From Apostichopus japonicus (lineage: Eukaryota; Echinodermata; Holothuroidea; Aspidochirotida; Stichopodidae): DNA of 64,000 bases. The stretch covers positions 1,773,714-1,837,713 of the forward strand of contig NC_092567.1 of assembly GCF_037975245.1 (NCBI RefSeq), written 5' to 3'. Every line of letters begins with the position of its first letter. Position 1 is the first letter of the stretch. The notes beneath the pieces are model-generated. The model saw only the letters and a program-made list of their open reading frames with translations, searched no databases and was not told the origin of the DNA. Of the stretch, positions 1 to 12,200 are shown one piece after another. Made by a program: the position numbers and the translations under genes.

Positions 1-21
1 AGAGAAAACTTGACTTACAGT

Positions 22-44
22 ACTGATTTCGCTTAACTCCCGTT
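22..44 (+). repeat. Left terminal inverted repeat
   Basis: This 23-bp sequence is the exact reverse complement of 7194-7216. It is followed by repeated CGTTGAAA and ATCGATTAAAA motifs up to about 130. Confidence 0.8.
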
Positions 45-3000
45 GAAAAAAAAATCAACGATCGATAACAAAAGTTGAAAATCGTTGAAAATCGATTAAA
101 AACGAAAAATTTCGTTGACAAGATTTAGACTACTGCGGGCACGGTTGCCAACAAAGTTTCAACGAAATTTCCACGAAAGTTATCGCGATCAAAAACCGCC
201 AAGGCAATTCTAGACATATCAAGGTTGTGACTTGCGTTGAATCCTTAGTGTAACTACAGCCGTTTTCAGACTATACCAGAAGTTGCCGAGGAATATTACA
301 ATCGTTGCAAAAGTTTGATTGTATATAAGACAGAGTTAGTTCTGTACTAGGTGTTTGGAAAAATGATTTGGCTAGGATAATAAAAACTAGTCTTGGTCGA
401 TCGTAACAAGCACATTCTACGACTGTTATAGGCTAGTATTTAACTAGGATAAGTTTAAGTTAACTCACCAAGGAACGCAGTGTCAGAAAAACAAGGAAAA
501 AAATATCAACAATGAAACAGTACTTTCGTAGCTGGATATCAAAAGAGATCTTTATTCCCAATAAATTCCTGTGTTACTTGACGTACTACAGTACCGTTTA
601 CTACAGAACCGCATTCTCAAACTTTTTTGCATTCCGACCAAAAAACCTCCCCCGGCTTCAATGCACGCAAAAAAAAAAAAAAAAAAACTGTTATTTTCCC
701 CCTAACCCGTTACTGTAAGTTGCCCGCGAATGCAGATTGACTGCCCTGGTAATTAAGGTCGCAGCCTGGGTCTGGGCCACCTATAGTATGCTGCTTACAT
801 GTGCATTCCCTACCCTGGATATCCCCTCCACCAAACTTTCTTGAGAGGCTTAGTCCAATCATAAACCTGGCTTTGTCAAATTCACGCCTACCATATGTTA
901 ATTAGCATAGTATTTTATCTTCGTGGGGTTTAGCACTGCAGAACCTTTGGCTGGCTGCCTCTACAAGCAAACATTATTTTACCCCCCTACTGTTCGTAAT
1001 GGAATAGATGTTACCTGTTACTAAGTTAATTGAAACCCAAATATTCATTCATATATATATAAGTAGAACAATCCAGCAGGGATAGAAAGTTTATCTTGAA
1101 TGAACCAATCAGAAGTCGTGCTATTAATAAAACTTGAAAACACCTGGCCAGCAAGAGAGTTGCAAACAATTGTTTCCATGACTACTAAGAAAATAAAGCA
1201 GTGACTTGGGGCCCACGTTGGGTAGATTTCTGTGGAAAATGAATATATTTTCATTGCTTATTTGAGTATTGTATATTGAGAAGAGTTGATCAAACATTAC
1301 TGGGGAGGGCTTTCAACTGGCCTGACGGCTTTCAACTGGCCTGACGGCATGTAAATTTAATTTAATGAGAAGGGGGAGTTTTTATGAGTCTCCCGGTATG
1401 CGTCACATGAGAAGTAAATGTTTTGTTTTTCGGTTTTATCATCGTTTTTCAAGTGGAACAACTCATAAAATCATATCAAATGAAAATAATATATATTTGA
1501 ATATCCTTCTCTAGTTTTACTAATCAGGAATGTTTGATAAGGCATGCAATGCATCGTTCGAAAATGTAATTTTAAAGTAGAATTGAAAATGAACGACATA
1601 AAACAATATCTGTGAAGCGTGTGGAGCACAACTTTGAATATTCGTTGTGAACGAAAACATAATGAACGATGTTTACTGCGTAAATAAATTTCGCGGAACT
1701 GGTATAGAGAAATTACGTACTGCAGCTTACGTCAGAGAAGCTCATAAATGACACAGGTGGATAGAGCGCATCAAAATTCGGTTTAGGAAATCCCTATACA
1801 GCCGACGAAAGTCGATGTCTCCTTCCGTTTTCGAGTTATAAGCGATTTTGTGTTTTTGCGATATGGCTTTCAGTATATTTTCATTGAATAAGGTCGTTTT
1901 TTTTGTGTGTGATTAAATAAGGGTGTGACCTAACAGATATTTCGCTAACCGTTTCACCTGCCGGTCGGTTAAACGTTTAAACGCCGTTTCCCGATCGCGG
2001 CTTTTTCGACTCGACCTCGACCGTCACTCGACTTTTAATCAAAATAGGACGTTATGAGTACAATAATTAAGGTTTTCTTTTCCAGCAGGTAGCAATTCAG
2101 GCAGCAAGACAACGATCAGTGTATGTTAATTACTAATTAGGCTCAATAATATTGCGAACCTTTCGTGTAATAATAATTGTCTAACACACATGATCAGTAT
2201 TCATGGTCTTCAGAAGTTCAGATCACTGAATTTATATAACTCCGCCTTCGGCAACATCGTAACTTTGAAGGAGAAAAAAACAATATATTTGTCTATCACA
2301 AGATTTTAAACAAAAACTCGCCTAAATTAGCAAACTTACCCACCTTTCCTACTTACTCATTAAAAGTCATGTTAAGAAAACAAATTACGCACGCACGTGT
2401 TCTGCGATGGGTTGTAAAAATCAAGTTCAAACTGGTTTTAGCAGCCTCTGATTTCATTTTCTTTCTCTTGTGTCACATACATGATACAGTACCTTACATT
2501 TGATATGAAAGTAACTTCAACAACAGCTTGCCCAAAATTTGTGTCGCAATATGTTAAGATTTAACCACGCTGCGCAGTACCATTCATAATTTGCCTATTA
2601 CACTAAAATTTACACTCGGCGTCCAGATGGCGGGAGAATTTAACATCATGTTCAATGTGTTGTGTCGTTCCCATGGTGCGATGAACTTGGGCAAGTTGCC
2701 AAGTTCGAATGTCAATGACCTACTTATGTTCTGTGACAAATGTCAGTGGGAATTATGTGTGTAAATACTCGGGTTTTTCAATGTGTTATATATATAGAAG
2801 TTTTAACGTAAGCGGAGCGAATTTTAGGGCGGCTCGTTGATTGTGAGGAAGCACTTATCTAAGCATCAATATTTGTGAAGAATATCGTAAGTTTTTCGTA
2901 TTCATTCATTTCCATTTATGTTTGCCGCAATCCCGCCCGCAATGCATGCACAGCATAATACCATGTGTGAAAAAAATGGCTGTACACGTGCGGACCTGAG

Positions 3001-3250
3001 AGAGCAAACTGGCCATGTGTTGTTAATGTTATAACGGTACTTTCTGGAACGACCATTTGCGTCTTTTGGGGTTAAAGTGGCCATGACACGAAAATTTCAA
3101 AGTCCTATATTTTTGGGATCCATCAAAGAATGTTCTCTAGAACATGTATCAACCATTCTGCCAGTTTAAAACTTGATTTTTCAAGTCGAAAATTGAGAAT
3201 GAATTTACCCTTTTCGGCGTTTGAAACTTTGTTTACTCGAAAATTTTCCG
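45..3250. other. Left arm of the TIR element, no gene recognised
   Basis: This arm is AT-rich non-coding sequence. It contains an A-run near 668-688 and a 19-bp tandem duplication at 1308-1345. Short open frames here show no family resemblance and are treated as chance. Confidence 0.5.
1308..1345. repeat. 19-bp tandem duplication (2 copies)
   Basis: GGCTTTCAACTGGCCTGAC occurs twice in direct succession with no mismatch. Confidence 0.9.
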
Positions 3251-3257
3251 ATTCGCA

Positions 3258-3275
3258 TGACGTCATGTGACGTCA
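3258..3275 (+). promoter_or_regulatory. Two CRE palindromes upstream of the P2X7-ballast-like gene
   Basis: TGACGTCA occurs at 3258-3265 and again at 3268-3275, about 130-150 bp before the ATG at 3406. This is the consensus ATF/CREB binding palindrome. A third copy lies upstream of the opposing THAP-like gene (6078-6085). Promoter function is inferred. Confidence 0.45.
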
Positions 3276-3405
3276 CGTTTTGAACACATTTACGATCCTC
3301 CGAATATACCATTCACGTACACAGTAGACAAGTACACATACCACTAGTAGTTACTAAACAAAACACCGATCACAAGTGCGATATCAAATCAAAATTTCCT
3401 GTGAA

Positions 3406-4400
3406 ATGACGGATCCAGAACCAATTGCGGCAACCGAAGTTCAAAGTGATAATGGTTCTTCACTAGGCAGTGAAATTGGGCTATAATTAGAGTGCCCTTT
3501 CTCATATTCGAAGCAGAGAGTGAAGGCGATGATCATTCCAATATTGAACCGAACGTTGAGGGTGGAGCGGAGGTGTTAGAACCGTATCAGTTCGAGCCTG
3601 TTAAACGAGCCGAAATTGAAGCTCCACAACATATCGAAGAAGAAATCCGTTCGAAACCATTGCAAGGAACATACAACGTGGTAAGAATTTATTAACGAAG
3701 CATTTAAAAACAAAATCCAGTCCATTTTGTGCATGTGTTGTTGGAATTCGCGGAACACCCTAAACCGTATTGTGCGTTGTGTTACGGTAACTTACAACTC
3801 ATATGTAGAGTGTGTAGTACTAGTAGGGTTGTTGCATACTGAAAGTTTGGCTCGGGGATGTAAGTTGCATTATGCCGCCATGCTAGGTAGGCATATGTGT
3901 TATTTCATACTCATTATTACTTGGCTAGTACTTTGGCCTGGAGTTTTGCAAATCAATTTTCTGAAACAAAAGAATGTTTCATGATACACGGAAGGTGTAA
4001 AATCACAACAAATGTAACCATAACTGTACATTGTATGCCTGCTTGTTATTGTGGACATCATGGCCAACATTAATACATTTTTAACTTTTATAAATTTTTT
4101 CCCAGGCAGTACAGATACATAGCCTACGGTCAACAGGTTCAATGATACTTGGGGTTCCTAGCAAGACGCGTCAGGGTTGTGCTACCATCATGTGCAGTCC
4201 AAAGGATCAGAAGTGATTTTCCAGCCAATGGTCATTACACTGGATTCAAGTTGCCAGGAGAAAACTCATTGTATAGGAAGCCTTGGTTGAGAAATTCCTC
4301 CAGGAACACCTTTTCTAAACTACAATTGTGTTGGATTATCAACCGTCAGGGTTCCCTCAGTGTTGATATATTGAAATTCAAGACTTTTAATGCAGGATGA
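3406..4400 (+). pseudogene. P2X7 cytoplasmic (ballast)-domain-like gene, broken
   Basis: This relic resembles the family of soluble invertebrate proteins annotated as P2X7-like. An ATG at 3406 opens a short acidic N-terminus that breaks at a TAA near 3484. The same kind of sequence resumes one frame away with an acidic stretch and the family-like PYQFEPV (about 3578-3598). That exon ends at 3680 before a GTAAGA donor. A second exon follows a TTTTTTCCCAG acceptor (starts 4106). It carries the segment preceding RVRVVLPSCAVQRIRSDFPA and then NGHYTGFKLPG, the typical end of the ballast domain. A TGA at about 4142 stands where the family has tryptophan. Exon 1 ends in phase 0 but this exon needs phase 2, so a middle exon, expected to hold the zinc-binding cysteines, is missing or unrecognised. 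It faces the THAP-like gene in the same element. Confidence 0.6.
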
Positions 4401-5669
4401 AAAGGTTATTTTCCAGACCCAACATCAACAATGAAAGAAAAGGCATGTTTTGAAGCATTTGGACACAAGTATTGGCGTGACCGTGATGTCATATAATATG
4501 TGCATAAGGGAACGGGCATTGACCTTTTTAGGGGCATTTACCTCCCAGACGTTTGATTCGTACCTTTAATCTGGAAGCCAAAATATCCATATCACCAATG
4601 ATATTTGACAGAAAAGTCATAATAAAGACCAATGGAGGCAGCAGAACTCTTGAATGTTTAGACTTTGTTTCTTCAGCAGCAGTTGGTTTGTTTTGTAGTC
4701 TTTCTTCAAAAACTCAGCAGTACACCCTGTTAATGGTCTTCGATTGTTTTAATGCGTGTGATGCTGTGTTTCACATTGCCCATCATCAGTGTTGTACGTG
4801 TCGTCGTGCTTGTGTAACATTTTTGCATGTGAGTTACTTCGTGCAGTGTTTCTTGGTTTAAATAACCCTTTATTGTATTTGATTCTGGATTATTCTAATT
4901 AATTTGTCACAACAACGATTGATAGCGATGGACATGCAACTGCTTTGTAGGCTTAAAGCAAAAAAATTCATGTAAGTTGTTTTCTTTTAACCTCCTTTGA
5001 TGTCACAAATCACATTAGTGTTATTTAAGAATGATAATGTTTATGGAAAGTACAGTTTTACTTTTATGTCATATAATACAATGATTGTTGTTAATGTTAG
5101 TTCAGATTGTCCAGAATGACTGTCTAGAACTGATATTGAATAAATTTTGTTCAATGATTTAACACTTGAACTATGTTGTGTGAATTTTTGGCTCTGTGAC
5201 TTTAAAATAAATCGCTTTGAGATTTAATTAAACACCCTTTGGAATAAAATCTTTTTACCTACCTATTTTGACCCATCCCCATTACCCCCACTCCCTCCAC
5301 AACATAAAAAATGGTTTTCCTGGAATAGGAATAAGAAATTATTGCTATAACTAACTGATCCAGCATATTCCAGAAATAAATTGGGGCACTGAGATTTGTT
5401 CACAAGAAGATGTAACCCATTGCTTCTGAAGCTAACCTCATAGCTTATTAGTATACAATAGAGCAATGAAGGGGGTGTTAATTTAGATGATACAGTAAAA
5501 TCTCTTCGTCTATTGCGACTTCAGTGTAGTAACGCTAATACTATAGCACTACTAGTGCTCGGCGCGCTACCTCCTAAGGATCGCCACTTGCCCCATTGGA
5601 GGTTTCCTGTTCCCCGATCTGGTCTTCAGAGTAGTTTTTTGTGGATTACTTGACAGAAGAATGACTCTT
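4401..5669. other. Interval between the two convergent broken genes
   Basis: I recognise no domain here. A + strand open stretch (4553-4861) with many Cys/His codons and a - strand stretch (5466-5263) could be remnants of the tails of the flanking genes, but they match nothing I know. Confidence 0.3.
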
Positions 5670-5915
5670 TTATGTCGAACCGTTAAAGTCCATTTGTTTT
5701 ATTTCATAACAAAAAGGAGGGATCGTAGTATGCTTCCGTGAAGTGTTCGCTTCATTCGGAGCTGCATACTGGCTAGGCCCAGTGAAATCGGCGCTGGTGT
5801 TGTGCACTAACTTGGTCATAATCGCCGTGTTTTTTTCGTCCTTCAACCATGGATGAAGGCTAATTGCATGGGTAATGATATTTATGCAACCCCCAACAAC
5901 ACAACGGACCGGCAT
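5670..5915 (-). pseudogene. THAP zinc-finger domain gene, frame-disrupted
   Basis: The start at 5915 gives an N-terminus of the THAP type: MPVRCVVGGC supplies the first C-x4-C pair, followed by ISLHPWLKDEK and ADFTGPSQYA, both in the expected order for this DNA-binding fold. The second half of the zinc site (Cys-x2-His in the pattern CSxHF) is not in this frame. Another frame of the same DNA at about 5752-5738 reads SEHFTEA, preceded by a TGA where the cysteine region should be. After about 45 bp the first frame resumes with FCYEIKQMDF. Two nearby indels therefore seem to disrupt a once-complete domain. THAP domains occur in P-element-type transposases and in host factors derived from them. 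Only the N-terminal domain is visible, so the rest of the protein is unknown. Confidence 0.65.
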
Positions 5916-6077
5916 TTCTCTCGGATAGTTTACAACAGTTGAAAAACAAACTTGAAATTTCTAACGATATAGCGTAATACAGTGGTTGTTCTCTCAGTGT
6001 AAATGTGCGTGTATATGGAACGGTATGATCGTCGCGTGTCCGATACATGCCTGGGCTTTGCACGTGTGTTCCTAACA

Positions 6078-6085
6078 TGACGTCA
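6078..6085 (-). promoter_or_regulatory. CRE palindrome upstream of the THAP-like gene
   Basis: TGACGTCA lies about 160 bp upstream of the ATG at 5915 on the - strand. It mirrors the two CREs before the opposing gene. Function is inferred. Confidence 0.4.
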
Positions 6086-6249
6086 TCATTGTCTTGTTGT
6101 GAAATCGCATTCTCAGATATCTATTTTCGGATGCGAATATTAAAACGTTAATTACTAATTAGTCCTTGAGGTTTTCAAGGTGTTGAGGATAGTTTTGAAC
6201 ATAGATTTTCTCATAGATTCAGAGGAAGTTACTCTCGATGAGTTGGATT

Positions 6250-6265
6250 TTTCGTGTCATGGCCT
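6250..6265 (-). repeat. Short inverted copy shared by the two promoter regions
   Basis: GGCCATGACACGAAAA on the - strand here equals the + strand sequence at 3079-3094. Each copy lies about 330-350 bp upstream of the start codon of its gene, which suggests the two 5' regions share ancestry. Confidence 0.5.
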
Positions 6266-7193
6266 CTTTAATATATTTTCACACGGGATTTCACCATGCC
6301 ATTGATCGATGTACACGGGTGAATTGTCGCAAATATAAACTGAGAAAACGAATTGACGACAGTCATGAGCTCATGACTATTGACCTACTACTTTAGTTAT
6401 ATTGAACACATTATTCATGCCTAAAACATCGTTTTTCTGTTTTTTTATAGATAGTTTGCAGTACATTACTAAGTTCTTTACATATTTTTGAATAATTTTC
6501 ATGTTTAAAATGTAAACAAAATAGAAAAAATAAAAAGAGAAAACGCCTTTTTGAAAAATGGAAGCGTCCTGGCAGAATGGGCGGGGCATCTTTATTTTGC
6601 TTCAAGTAACATGTTTTCGCTCGGAAACAAAGTTTCATACTTCAACTCTCATAAAAACCAATTTACATCTCTTAAAAATAACTATTTTTAGTAATCTGCA
6701 AGTAAACCAAGTTTATATGTCCATTCATTGTTATTTAAATGGTTAAACAGAACTTCAACTTATCTGGAAGGGTGCCTCGTGGTACATAGCTTGTACTGCA
6801 GCCCTCTATTAGACCTGGCTAAGTTAAGACTTATGTCACTGTGTTTGGGGTTCACAGTAAGAAAACGTCCCCCGCCAGTTTAGCTACATGAATTTATGTG
6901 CATTACTACTCATACAAGCCTGAGAATGCTCTTGTAAATATTCCCTCTTTCAAACGACTGTACCAAAGTCTAATTGATACTGATAAACGAAGTTACGCGT
7001 TTTCCGACGATTCGCGTAACCACATATTGACCTTCTATTTCGTTTACAAAAGAATTTCAACGCATCGTTGAAAATTCCACGAAGGAAATGACTGAGATAA
7101 CCAATCGTTAAAATTCGGGGAATTTCGATAAAAATCGGGGAATTTCGATTAAAAAAACGTAGAAATCCGATTATTTTTCTATCAACGAATTTT

Positions 7194-7216
7194 AACGGGA
7201 GTTAAGCGAAATCAGT
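7194..7216 (-). repeat. Right terminal inverted repeat
   Basis: This is the exact inverted copy of 22-44. The inner flank (7030-7190) carries related subterminal motifs, including a direct repeat of TCGGGGAATTTCGAT around 7115-7150. Confidence 0.8.
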
Positions 7217-7225
7217 ACTTGTAGT

Positions 7226-8064
7226 TATCTTTTAACTGAACCGAACACCTTAGTGTTCCATAACATTTTTGCGTATATTACAAAAAGAACCTTAAAATAT
7301 TACAAACTCATTTACAAAGTACCTCCTCTTTAAATGAAGGCATAGTTTCAAAACTGCTTTGAAACCTTGTGAATCATATACATCCACTTCAAGAAAATCA
7401 ACAAAATGTGACTCGATAGCATGGTGACCCTAGGTATGCACTCCGAAATGATCTAGTAAAGTACCAAAGTACTAGATATTCGATACCATAAAAGAGACCC
7501 CATAGACTATGACATCAACAAATCTTTCTTCAAATTTACATAATACTTAACATCTTGTCTTTTAAACTTCTTGCTTCATCATTGAAGAAATTTACTTTTG
7601 AATGAATATTTGAGGAAAAGCAAATATATACATAATTTCCTCAAAAGATCTATACTTTCATTTGCTTCCATAACTGTTGCTGTAAGCAAAAGTTGCATCT
7701 CACCAATGCTGTCTCTAAATAGCCTTCAATATAACATAAATGATGCAATGTAAATATCCTTAAAATATTTCTCAATATATGAAAACCCATGTTGCTAATA
7801 TTCCGGATATGTTCTAATTGCCGGGTAAACGTTTGAACGAATTCATAAGGAGAAATAAGGTATACTCATTACACATTTGTTATAAAAGATGAAACTAGGT
7901 CACTTGGTGGCGTTTTTAACAATAAAGCTTATATTGTTACACCATACAGTACAATGACTTCCACTTAATAGGTATGCAGGTAATTGCCATGACGCATTCC
8001 ATTCATACAATTGTGGGTAAAACACATGTTCATCTGAACTTAAACAATTATGCAGTTATACATA
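7226..8064. other. Presumed 3' untranslated/LTR side of the retroelement
   Basis: This AT-rich stretch lies between the TIR element and the end of the integrase frame. A 3' LTR should lie here, but I found no segment matching the opposite side (13921-15200), so no LTR is called. Confidence 0.3.
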
Positions 8065-9210
8065 TTAACCATATAATGTTTGCAACATCCTGCCTGGACT
8101 GCCTGTACTGTTCAATCCCTTTTCATGGAGAAAATTCATGATTTCCCCTGTGTCGGAATACTTTCCTACATTCCACCAAAAATCATGACTCTTAAAGCCT
8201 GTTGGAAAACATGGTGTCTGATAGGTGACCAGAACCTGTAATTCACCCAATTTGTATCGAGCACGTTGGACTTTCATGTCTCCTTGTGGAGCATTTGCAA
8301 AAACTTTCTTTTGCCTTAATATGCTATCTTTAATGGAAGGATATGGAATTGCTAATCCTTCATTATGTGCTCTATTCTCTAAAAAGGATGCAACATTCAT
8401 TCGCTTAGTGGTCATAAGACACATGATGTGATCTGAAGTTACCCCTGGCAAAATGTTACCAAACTCATCATGAAACTCAATATGTGCATCTTGCATGACA
8501 TTAACATTTTCTGCATTAGAAGTGTTACTACTCAAAACATTTCTCATTAGAGCAACCTTTTCACTTGATGAACCCTTTGTTTTCAAGACCTGACGCAATT
8601 TCTGAATGTTTGTTATATTCTTAGTTTCAGAAGATGCTCTTACAAAACATGGTTTAAGCCTGTTATAATTGAATACATCACTAAGAATTTCTCCTTTGAG
8701 AGTGGCCAACAAATAATGAGTCCTATCCAAAACTTGATGGATCACTAGTGGTCCACACCATTCAGCAGCAATTTTGCGAGAGTTCGCAGTCAAGGAGGAA
8801 GACGTTGGCTTATACAGATACACTAATTGACCCGTTGAATAAATTGCACCTTTGTCTAGTTTTGCACTTATCTTAACATTTTGAGCATCTTGTTGCTTCT
8901 TTTGTAAGACTAACATTACCCTTGACAAATGATCAAATCGTTTCTTTAACAATGCAGCATATTCTCCATGAGATTGTGATAATCCTGCCATTGGATTGAA
9001 TGATAAATTTGTAAGATTTGGTGGCTTACGTCCAAATGCAAGTTCAAATGGGCTATAGCTACCTAACTGAGGAGAGGAAAATGTGTTATATGCATAGGCT
9101 GATGTTGGGACAAATCGTACCCAATCCGTACCAAACTGATTTAAGTTCACTTTGAGGAAATTTGAAAGAGTCTGAATGTGTCTTTCAACCTGTAAGCTTC
9201 CATGATGAAC
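8065..9210 (-). pseudogene. Integrase C-terminal part (separate reading frame)
   Basis: This frame continues the integrase of the upstream pol frame. It opens with the catalytic-glutamate helix (VERHIQTL, about 9183-9160), then the end of the core (SAYAYNTF, SPFELAFGRKP). A GPY/F-type module follows (EWCGPLVIHQVLDRTHYLL) with the usual ending NYNRLKP. About 190 further residues form a C-terminal extension ending GSPGRMLQTLYG, with FWWNVGKY before it. The first conventional codon for a free start would be near 9150, but the domain logic shows it is the 3' part of a frameshifted pol gene. Confidence 0.8.
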
Positions 9211-12200
9211 TTTTGTTCAATGCCTAAAGCTTTACTTAAGAGCTCCACTAATTTTCCTGTAAGAGAAGATGCCGCATCACTTATGATACAAGACGGTGGA
9301 CCAAAAGTTGTGACTACCCTCTGCAATAATGCTTCACATATTGTTTCAGCATCAAGAGTCTTAAGAGAAACACATACAACAAATCTAGTGATCTCATCAC
9401 AAACAACCATCAAATGTTTAAATCCTGTAGCCGTTATAGGCATAGTCTTGAAATCCAGACTAAGTCTGTCAAAAGGACGATAAGAATCAGGAATGCGAGC
9501 ATGATATTGTCTCAATTTGTCCGGTTTCTTACGGAATTCTTGACAACGGAGACATGCCTGAATATAATTACTGATGCGTTGAAACATATTGCGCAGATAG
9601 AAATGCTGTCTAATGGTCAAATATGTACGCATTACACCCTGATGATTACTTAACAAGTCATCATGATATCGAGATATTATTTGTTCCACCATAGTCTCAG
9701 GTACGACTAACTGAAGAGTCATTTTAGCATCATTAGTCTCATGCAAAAATATCCTGAATAACAAACTATTACATAACAAATAATCCTCTGCTTGAGAACG
9801 AACAGTTCTAGCATGCTTAGCATTACTTGGAATAATGTCATGTGCAAGAAAATCATAAATTGGTTTGTAGAAAGGACAAGTTTGTTGTTGAATTTGCAAC
9901 TCTTTTACATCAAATGGCAGATCATAGTTTTTGATCAGCTTTCCTTGAATTGCCTTCATGACTTTATTCAATTCCTTTTGTTTTGGAATGTGCCCTGTAA
10001 CCAAATGATCAATGTTTGTTATGACTGGCTTTGGCTGAACAAATAGTTCTGGTGGTGGTTCTCTGACTAACTCTTGCACTCTATGTCTACTCTGATCCAC
10101 TAATCTTGGCTCTGAAGGTTGTGAAACACTTGTAAAATTTGGCACAACTAACACATCAGGACTATATGTATGTCTATTTTCACTAGGCATAGTAATAGTA
10201 GGCCTTTCAATATATGTTTCTCTCTTGTCATTAAAAACAACTGGTGTAGTCCTCTTCTGCGACTCAGATTGTGGTCTCTGTGTAACATGCTCATTAGAAT
10301 GTGTTGCCTTAGGAATGGATGTCCTATTAACTCTATTTGTTGATACTTTGGCTGGGGAATCCTGCTTGGACTCCTTAGTGACTTTATTCGGAAATAAATC
10401 TGGAACTTTGACTCCCATTGACCTTGCCATTGACCTTGTCATGATTGGATTAAATGTCTCCTTAGGTGGAGTTGAAAAATCCTCATAAGAACTGACCTCT
10501 TGAGCAACCTGATCTATTTCAGAGTGGAATTCCTGTGGTGCTCTAGACAAATAATCTGCCAAAACCAATTCTGAGCCCTTCTTATAACCAACCTGAAATG
10601 TATATTCTGACAATTTGGACAGAAGTTTACGTAAGCGTGAAGTTGCTGGTTCTTGTTTTGATTTAAACAATTCAACAATGGCTGAGTGATCAACATATGC
10701 CTCAAATTCTACATTTTGCAATAAATGTTTGAATGCTGTCACATTAATAAATAGACCCATCATTTCTAATTCAGTTACACTATACCTCTGACATGCTGGT
10801 GGTAATATCTTAGAGTAATATGCAATAATATTCTCTTTGCCATTAACTCTTTGTGTCAGGTACGATCCTGTTGCTACTCGTGATGTGTCGCTATATAATA
10901 CAAAACAACCATATTTCTGTGGCATATGCAATATAGGTGGATTACACAACAACTCTTTAATACTTTGAAATGCATACTGATGTTCCTCTGTCCATTTAAA
11001 TACCTTTCTCTTACGACTCAAATGATGTAATGGTCTCAATAGTGCTTGAATATTTGGGAAAAACGAAGCCACATAATTAACTGCACCTACAAATCGTCTT
11101 ACTGACTTAACATTGTGTGGTTTCGGTGTGTTCCTGATTGCTGCACATCTGTCATGCAAAGGTTGGATACAAGCCTCACCTTCTGGGGTTATTGAGAGCA
11201 AATGTCCCATATATCGGACTGAATTTTGAAAAATGCTACACTTTTTCGGAGAGATTTTCAATCCGTTGTCCATTAAAACCTTAAAAATTGCCTTTAGGTG
11301 TTGTTTGTGAGATCGTTTGTCTGCACTGTACACAATAATATCGTCATGATGAGCAATACAGAACTTATTTGAATTTGGGATCGTTGCCAAAATATCATTA
11401 ATTTTCGACTGAAAGATCGCTGGAGATAAATTCAATCCCTGTGGTAAGCGTTTATAATAATAATGCTTTCCTCCATGAAATGATGCAATACCTGTATATT
11501 GTTGTGCATGAACACTGAGTGGCAGACAGAAGAATGCAGACTTTAAATCAAGAACACCCAAAATTTTGGCTCCAGAGTACCCTACCTGTATGGTACGGAT
11601 AGTCTCATTCAGTAATGGAAATGGGTGATTGAGACGTTTTATCCTACTATTCAAGTAGCGAAAATCTGTGACAACTCTTTTGTCTTTTGTTCCCTTCTTT
11701 GGAATCAGGAAAACCGGTGAGGTATAAGACTGATGTCCTACCGCTAAGATTCCTAATCGCACTAATTTGTCAAGCTCACTGGCGACAATGACTTTGTCCT
11801 CATCTGAAAGTCTATAGGGACGTATGTAAAATGGCTCATCATTAGTAAGCGTAATATCAGCCTCATAATTTGGACAGTGAGATAATTCACCATAAAGAGA
11901 AAATGCATCTCTATGTGAGTCTAGAAATTCATATATGCTCTCTGTTTCTGAAGCATTCAGAATACTTTGTTCCAAATTAATGTTTTCTCTCATGATTTCC
12001 TGTTCGGATTTGGAAACCAGGGGATCATCGGCTGTCAAATGTGGATAACGATGTAAATTATATCGTATAATTGCATCACGATTCTCTTTAGAGTTAGAAT
12101 TGGTTTGAAAAAGAGACGGTTTTTCGATGTCTCTCATGACATTTAGAAAATCTAGAGAATCAGTAGGTACTGTATGTCTTCTGTGACCGTAATGATATCT

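Larger units (their letters stand above)
22..7216. mobile_element. 7.2 kb TIR element carrying THAP-like and P2X7-ballast-like genes (decayed)
   Basis: The two ends are perfect 23-bp inverted repeats beginning ACTGATTTCGCTTAACTCCC (22-44 and 7194-7216). They are flanked by similar 9-mers, ACTTACAGT at 13-21 and ACTTGTAGT at 7217-7225, which fit a worn 9-bp target duplication. Because AGTACT is palindromic the repeat can also be read as 26 bp (19-44, 7194-7219), which would weaken the duplication call. Just inside both ends are AT-rich stretches full of CGTTGAAA/TTTCAACG motifs. The interior holds two broken host-like genes facing each other (3406-4400 on + and 5915-5670 on -). No DDE transposase was recognised, so the element is non-autonomous or too decayed to classify. 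A 9-bp duplication would point to Mutator-like elements, but THAP domains are better known from P and related elements. The superfamily is therefore open. Confidence 0.65.

Noticed and set aside
512-718. Short + strand open frame in the left arm of the TIR element
   Set aside because: It contains an A-run coding poly-Lys and no family motif, so it is likely chance.
4553-4861. 102-codon + strand frame rich in Cys and His
   Set aside because: The Cys/His spacing fits no zinc-binding pattern I know. It may be 3' sequence of the ballast-like gene but cannot be supported.
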